Source: an uncultured Prevotellaceae bacterium
Lineage (GTDB): Bacteria; Bacteroidota; Bacteroidia; Bacteroidales; Bacteroidaceae
Length of the DNA: 9,410 nucleotides
Direction of reading: 5' to 3'
NCBI GenBank assembly: GCA_946413885.1
Contig: CAMKMK010000083.1
Location: 1 to 9,410, forward strand
Shown here: piece by piece, positions 7,043-9,410 of the stretch
Numbering within the stretch: the stretch's first letter is position 1
Layout: each line of letters begins with the position of its first letter
Translations under genes and position numbers: made by a program
The notes under the pieces: model-generated
What the model saw: only the letters and a program-made list of their open reading frames with translations
Databases searched by the model: none
Told to the model about the DNA's origin: nothing

Positions 7043-7048
7043 AGGAGG
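7043..7048 (+). promoter_or_regulatory. Perfect Shine-Dalgarno sequence for hsp20
   Basis: AGGAGG followed by T, 7 nt before ATG 7056. It is the strongest ribosome binding site in the window and unusual for Bacteroidetes, whose genes mostly lack one. It fixes the hsp20 start. Confidence 0.85.
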
Positions 7049-7055
7049 TATAATC

Positions 7056-7475
7056 ATGTTACCAAACAGTTATCGCAACGCATTGAATTGGATGGATGAG
7101 TTTTTCAACGCTCTTCCCGCCACGAGTCAGGTTCGCACCACGAGCCCTGCCATCAACATTACAGAAAGTGTTAAGGATTACCAATTGGAACTTGCCGTTC
7201 CAGGTACCACCAAGGAGGACTATAACATCCAACTGACTGAGGATGGAAATCTGATGGTCACCTTGGAGAAGAAGAACGAGAACGAAGAGAAGGAAGTACG
7301 TCGCTATCTGCGCCGCGAATTCAGCTATCAAAAGTTCAGCCAGGCATTTACCCTTCCAGATGATGTGGATCGCGAGAAGATTTCCGCTTCTGTCAAAGAG
7401 GGTATCCTATATGTTGACCTGCCAAAGAAGTCAGCAGAGGCCATGTCTATTGGCAAAAAGATTGAGATACAATAA
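7056..7475 (+). CDS. hsp20: Small heat-shock protein, Hsp20 / alpha-crystallin family
   Basis: ATP-independent holdase chaperone that keeps unfolding proteins soluble in the cytoplasm during stress. It has 139 residues, normal for bacterial members. A short N-terminal arm (1-30) includes an amphipathic start (NALNWMDEFFNAL, 8-20). The alpha-crystallin domain spans about 31-125: PAINITES, DYQLELAVPG (41-50), the charged RREFSYQKFSQAFTLP (86-101) and the signature ISASVKEGILYVDLPK (109-124). The C-terminal tail carries the I-x-I oligomerisation motif IEI (136-138). The start is set by AGGAGG 7 nt upstream. The gene stands alone, with its own long upstream control region and terminator, and appears built for high inducible expression. 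Identification is firm; the sigma-54 link is inference. Confidence 0.97.
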   Translation: MLPNSYRNALNWMDEFFNALPATSQVRTTSPAINITESVKDYQLELAVPGTTKEDYNIQLTEDGNLMVTLEKKNENEEKEVRRYLRREFSYQKFSQAFTLPDDVDREKISASVKEGILYVDLPKKSAEAMSIGKKIEIQ

Positions 7476-7541
7476 AGATATCCTTAAGATCACAAAAGAG
7501 GCAGATATTGTTTTTGGGTTAAGTTGAATGATTGTTTATCT

Positions 7542-7577
7542 GCACCCTGGCAGCTTTTGTCAGGGTGCTATTTTTTT
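7542..7577 (+). terminator. Intrinsic terminator of hsp20
   Basis: GCACCCTGGCA (7542-7552) pairs with TGTCAGGGTGC (7558-7568), an 11-bp stem with one G-U pair and a 5-nt loop, followed after two bases by seven T. It is 66 nt past the stop codon. The T-run overlaps the stop codon of the convergent gene at 7576-7578; on that strand there is no T-run, so termination is mainly for hsp20. Confidence 0.92.
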
Positions 7578-7911
7578 ATCCTTCAAACAAATATCTCATC
7601 CAGGCATATAATTTCCTCCTATGCTGATACTGCAGGTCATGCTGGCAAGCATAGGCCTCTCGCTCGAAAGAAATGTTGCGGTAAGCCTTGTGCAGATTGC
7701 GGTATATGATCAGTCTAACGCCCCACTCTACCACATACCACAAATAGAAGGGTACGAAGAACATCTCTCGCTGCTGCAAAGTATGAATAAATTCATGATT
7801 CTTATCTACACGGCCCAACCGCCCAAAACCTTTTCGGGCAAAGACAACTCCGAAAAGATTGATGGCCCAGAAGGAGCCAAAAGGCAAATATCGATTATAG
7901 ATTATCTTCAT
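7576..7911 (-). CDS. Small HExxH protein, putative minimal zinc metallopeptidase
   Basis: Compact 111-residue protein that I know only as a conserved hypothetical type of Bacteroidetes. It carries NHEFIHTLQQRE (38-49), which contains the zinc-binding HExxH motif (H39, E40, H43), and later NISFEREAYACQ (79-90), where E83 or E85 could be the third ligand as in gluzincins. Between them is an aromatic, hydrophobic stretch (MFFVPFYLWYVVEW, 50-63) that could be a membrane-embedded or buried helix. No signal peptide is evident. The start at ATG 7911 has a weak upstream AGGA (7916-7919). The gene is converged on by hsp20 and lies downstream of a promoter and an intervening terminator. Proteolytic activity is inferred from the motif alone; substrate and partners are unknown. 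It may be a degenerate, non-catalytic zinc protein. Confidence 0.75.
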   Translation of the reverse strand: MKIIYNRYLPFGSFWAINLFGVVFARKGFGRLGRVDKNHEFIHTLQQREMFFVPFYLWYVVEWGVRLIIYRNLHKAYRNISFEREAYACQHDLQYQHRRKLYAWMRYLFEG

Positions 7912-8017
7912 CGTTTCCTGTCTGTATGGTTTCCCTGTCAGGCATTCTCAAGGAAGGATAAAAAAATTGGTTGTCATCACGACAACCAATCTTCATTAAC
8001 CTTAAATCTAATACCAT
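7895..8017 (-). other. Possible 40-codon leader ORF spanning the internal terminator
   Basis: An ATG at 8017, about 10 nt after the predicted transcription start, opens 40 codons beginning MVLDLRLMKIG and ending at TAA 7895-7897. It reads straight through the terminator hairpin and T-run and overlaps the start of the HExxH gene by 17 nt in another frame. No Shine-Dalgarno sequence precedes it. It may be chance, or a leader peptide whose translation melts the terminator. Confidence 0.25.
7960..7990 (-). terminator. Intrinsic terminator between promoter and HExxH gene
   Basis: On the minus strand ATTGGTTGTC pairs perfectly with GACAACCAAT (10 bp, 5-nt GTGAT loop), then a run of T down to 7960. 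On the plus strand no T-run follows, so orientation is clear. It lies about 50 nt upstream of the HExxH start codon, where a terminator would stop transcription before the gene. Confidence 0.85.
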
Positions 8018-8028
8018 GAAAAACACAC
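7960..8028 (-). ncRNA. Candidate small RNA or attenuated leader (about 70 nt)
   Basis: The stretch between a perfect Bacteroidetes promoter (8033-8064) and a perfect terminator (7960-7990) should give a discrete RNA of about 65-70 nt. Its 5' half is AT-rich and weakly structured, including ATGGTATTAGATTTAAGG; its 3' half is the terminator hairpin. Either it is a free-standing small RNA, or it is the leader of the HExxH gene with conditional read-through. The ends are estimated from motif spacing. Confidence 0.5.
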
Positions 8029-8032
8029 GGTG

Positions 8033-8064
8033 CAAAGGTAAGACTTTTCAGCAAAACCAGCAAA
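8033..8064 (-). promoter_or_regulatory. Bacteroidetes-type promoter for the small RNA / HExxH gene
   Basis: On the minus strand TTTG (8064-8061), a 20-bp spacer, then TACCTTTG (8040-8033). Both boxes and the spacing fit the consensus. Transcription should begin near 8026-8029, heading towards the terminator and the HExxH gene. Confidence 0.75.
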
Positions 8065-8124
8065 AGCAAAGGTTAATTTCCTGATTTAGTTGCCAATTTA
8101 TTGATTTATATCAAGTTGAACGCC

Positions 8125-8871
8125 TTATTTTGACACGATTTTCATCCTTACCCATATCCATCGAGGTATCATTCGCCAAAAGAATACCAGGATGCGATAC
8201 TTCCAATCTACCGTGATGACGGAACGATTCCGTTCTATACCCTTCACGATTTGGAGTGCCACCTTTTCAGGTTCCAACTGCACAGGATACTTCCCTCCAT
8301 CAGTCAACAGAGCTGTACGGACAAAGCCTGGACGGATATCATGGATATGCAGGTGACGCAAACCTCGAATATGACACAACTGGGTCAGACTTTCCAAATA
8401 ATGGCTCACATAGCGCTTGGTGGCAGAATAAGCAGGTGCAGCTCCCAGTCCTTTTGTACCGGCGATACTGCTAATGACGGCAATGTGTCCTTCACGATCT
8501 TGTTCAGCAAAGTATTTCCAAGCTACGTTCACCATACGTGTAAACCCCTTTGCGTTAGTTTCTACGGTTCGCAACTCCTTTTCCAAATCCATTGAGGGAT
8601 TTTGATATCCAATGCCGCTACTGTGGAAATAGAGATCCATGCCCCCCATCTTGTCTATGAGACAATGCAATCCCTGCGAGGCATCCTCGCGATTCACATC
8701 GACACATTGCGTGGTATGAATGTTAGGGATATCGGCTTGTATCTGCTGCAACCTATCCTCTCTGCGTCCAGCTATACCCACAAGCCATCCTCGCTCCGCC
8801 AGCACCTTTGCCACCTCGAGTCCAATACCTGAGGTCGCACCCATCACGATAGCACGTTTCTTTTCTCTCAT
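8125..8871 (-). CDS. SDR-family NAD(P)-dependent oxidoreductase
   Basis: Classical short-chain dehydrogenase/reductase that moves hydride between NAD(P)(H) and a carbonyl or alcohol. Motifs in order: coenzyme glycine-rich loop GATSGIG (11-17); AGRREDRL (34-41), where R36/R37 favour NADP(H); CVDVN (56-60); HSSGIG (83-88) in place of the usual NNAG; catalytic Asn106; Ser135 in VISSIAG; Tyr148 and Lys152 in AYSATK; and RPGFVRT (180-186). The catalytic tetrad is complete. Length of 248 is standard, but the C-terminal tail (226-247) is rich in aromatic, hydrophobic and basic residues (RILVFFWRMIPRWIWVRMK), which suggests membrane association and perhaps a lipid-like substrate. It is transcribed alone from the promoter at 8897. 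No intrinsic terminator was seen after it. The exact substrate is unknown. Confidence 0.93.
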   Translation of the reverse strand: MREKKRAIVMGATSGIGLEVAKVLAERGWLVGIAGRREDRLQQIQADIPNIHTTQCVDVNREDASQGLHCLIDKMGGMDLYFHSSGIGYQNPSMDLEKELRTVETNAKGFTRMVNVAWKYFAEQDREGHIAVISSIAGTKGLGAAPAYSATKRYVSHYLESLTQLCHIRGLRHLHIHDIRPGFVRTALLTDGGKYPVQLEPEKVALQIVKGIERNRSVITVDWKYRILVFFWRMIPRWIWVRMKIVSK

Positions 8872-8896
8872 GTGAATGTCTTTTTATTGCTTTCCA

Positions 8897-8931
8897 CAAA
8901 GTTATCGTTTTTCCTTGCTTGAATAAACAAA
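8897..8931 (-). promoter_or_regulatory. Promoter for the SDR gene
   Basis: The minus strand reads TAACTTTG (8904-8897), a perfect -7 box. For the -33 box there is TTTA at the ideal 19-bp spacing or TTTG (8931-8928) at a longer 23 bp. Initiation near 8890 leaves a leader of only about 20 nt. Confidence 0.6.
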
Positions 8932-9042
8932 AAAGGAATGTTTTCTGCCATTTTTGACTTCCCAAACAGCAAAAAACAACAGATTTCGTGTCCAAAAAGA
9001 AATTTTCTGACCTTTGATTACTCAACTTATCACAAATTTCCA

Positions 9043-9050
9043 TAACTTTG
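9043..9050 (+). promoter_or_regulatory. -7 element for the ypfJ-like gene
   Basis: TAACTTTG matches TAnnTTTG perfectly, 25 bp before the start codon. The only TTTG upstream (9013-9016) is 26 bp away, longer than usual, so the -33 part is poor. This box and that of the SDR gene face away from each other in a 204-bp divergent region. Confidence 0.5.
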
Positions 9051-9075
9051 GAAACAAAACCAAATATTTATACCT

Positions 9076-9410
9076 ATGAAATTAAACGGAAGAAGAGAGA
9101 GTAATAATGTGGACGACCGCCGCGGCATGACAGGTTCAACCGTCGCAGGTTTAGGCATAGGTGGTGTCGTCCTGATAGCACTGTTCACTTTCCTGCAAGG
9201 TGGAAACCTGGGTGATGTAATCACTAATGTGGGGACTCAGATGGCTCAGAGCCAGAATGTTACCACTCAGGAAGGGCAGCGCGAGTTTACCAAAGAAGAA
9301 CAAGAACTGGCAAAATTCGCCAGTCAGATTCTTGCAGGCACAGAGGATGTGTGGACCGCTGAGTTCAAGAAACTGGGCAAAACCTATACGCCTCCCAAGA
9401 TGGTGCTTTA
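9076..9410 (+). CDS. ypfJ: YpfJ-type neutral zinc metallopeptidase (3' end outside window)
   Basis: The first 111 codons of a Zn_peptidase-family protein (E. coli YpfJ type), running off the window. It opens with the family hallmark MKLNGRRESNNVDDRRG (1-17). A single membrane helix follows (about 22-40, glycine-rich then VVLIALFTFL), so the protein is anchored in the inner membrane with the bulk probably periplasmic. Then come a Gln/Asn-rich linker (about 44-70) and the start of the conserved domain, QILAGTEDVWTAEFKKLGK (84-102) and TPPKMVL. The HExxH zinc site expected further on is not in view. ATG 9076 is supported by the N-terminal hallmark; there is no Shine-Dalgarno sequence, but the upstream context is A-rich. 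Its cellular role is poorly known in any species. Confidence 0.93.
   Translation, partial: MKLNGRRESNNVDDRRGMTGSTVAGLGIGGVVLIALFTFLQGGNLGDVITNVGTQMAQSQNVTTQEGQREFTKEEQELAKFASQILAGTEDVWTAEFKKLGKTYTPPKMVL

Noticed and set aside
6935..7055. RNA thermometer (ROSE or fourU type) controlling hsp20 translation
   Set aside because: The AGGAGG site sits in an unstructured A-rich stretch and I found no complementary CCTCCT-like segment in the leader to mask it.
7501..7543. Inverted repeat GCAGATA...TATCTGC as an anti-terminator for hsp20
   Set aside because: Seven base pairs across a 29-nt loop, overlapping only two bases of the strong terminator stem; it could not compete.
7621..8019. A 132-codon plus-strand frame
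   Set aside because: Antisense to the HExxH gene and its leader, crossing the terminator; the minus-strand gene has the motifs and the promoter.
8101..8114. TTGAT-TTAT-ATCAA dyad as terminator of the SDR gene
   Set aside because: The stem is only 5 AT-rich base pairs and no T-run follows on the minus strand.

Overview
The window looks like a chromosomal piece from a Bacteroidales member, probably a Prevotella/Segatella-type gut or oral anaerobe. Three things point there. Several genes have promoters of the Bacteroidetes type (-33 TTTG, 19-20 bp spacer, -7 TAnnTTTG), most start codons lack a Shine-Dalgarno sequence, and the exported protein families are ones common in glycan-degrading Bacteroidetes. 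The genus is inferred from general character, not from a marker gene.

Layout. (1) 3-1235: a 5'-truncated S41-type serine peptidase with an N-terminal membrane anchor. (2) 1272-4875: a good Bacteroidetes promoter followed by two same-strand genes, a GH99-like/WbsX-family lipoprotein and a 754-residue exported protein with a TIM-barrel-like core and two helix-turn-helix-like repeats near its N terminus. (3) 4876-5018: a convergent intergenic region holding a hairpin and four copies of CAACGTGTTG at exactly 22-bp spacing. (4) 5019-6593, minus strand: an exported FAD-dependent oxidoreductase. (5) 6594-7055: a 462-bp divergent region with a -7 element for the oxidoreductase, an excellent sigma-54-type -24/-12 promoter match facing hsp20, several small dyads, a hexamer-repeat A-rich leader and a perfect Shine-Dalgarno sequence. 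(6) 7056-7475: Hsp20, closed by a textbook intrinsic terminator. (7) 7576-8064, minus strand: a small HExxH protein preceded by a perfect promoter and, between promoter and gene, a perfect intrinsic terminator, which suggests a roughly 70-nt small RNA or an attenuated leader. (8) 8125-8871, minus strand: a short-chain dehydrogenase. (9) 9076 to the window end: the 5' part of a YpfJ-type zinc metallopeptidase.

How the genes fit together. The GH99-like lipoprotein, the barrel protein and perhaps the FAD enzyme look like a small exported carbohydrate-processing set without SusC/SusD in view. Their substrate cannot be read from the sequence. The right-hand half is housekeeping or stress: a small heat-shock chaperone, two zinc-peptidase-like proteins and an oxidoreductase, each with its own promoter signal. 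The least ordinary material is non-coding: the 22-bp repeat array, the sigma-54-like control region of hsp20, and the promoter-terminator unit at 7960-8064.
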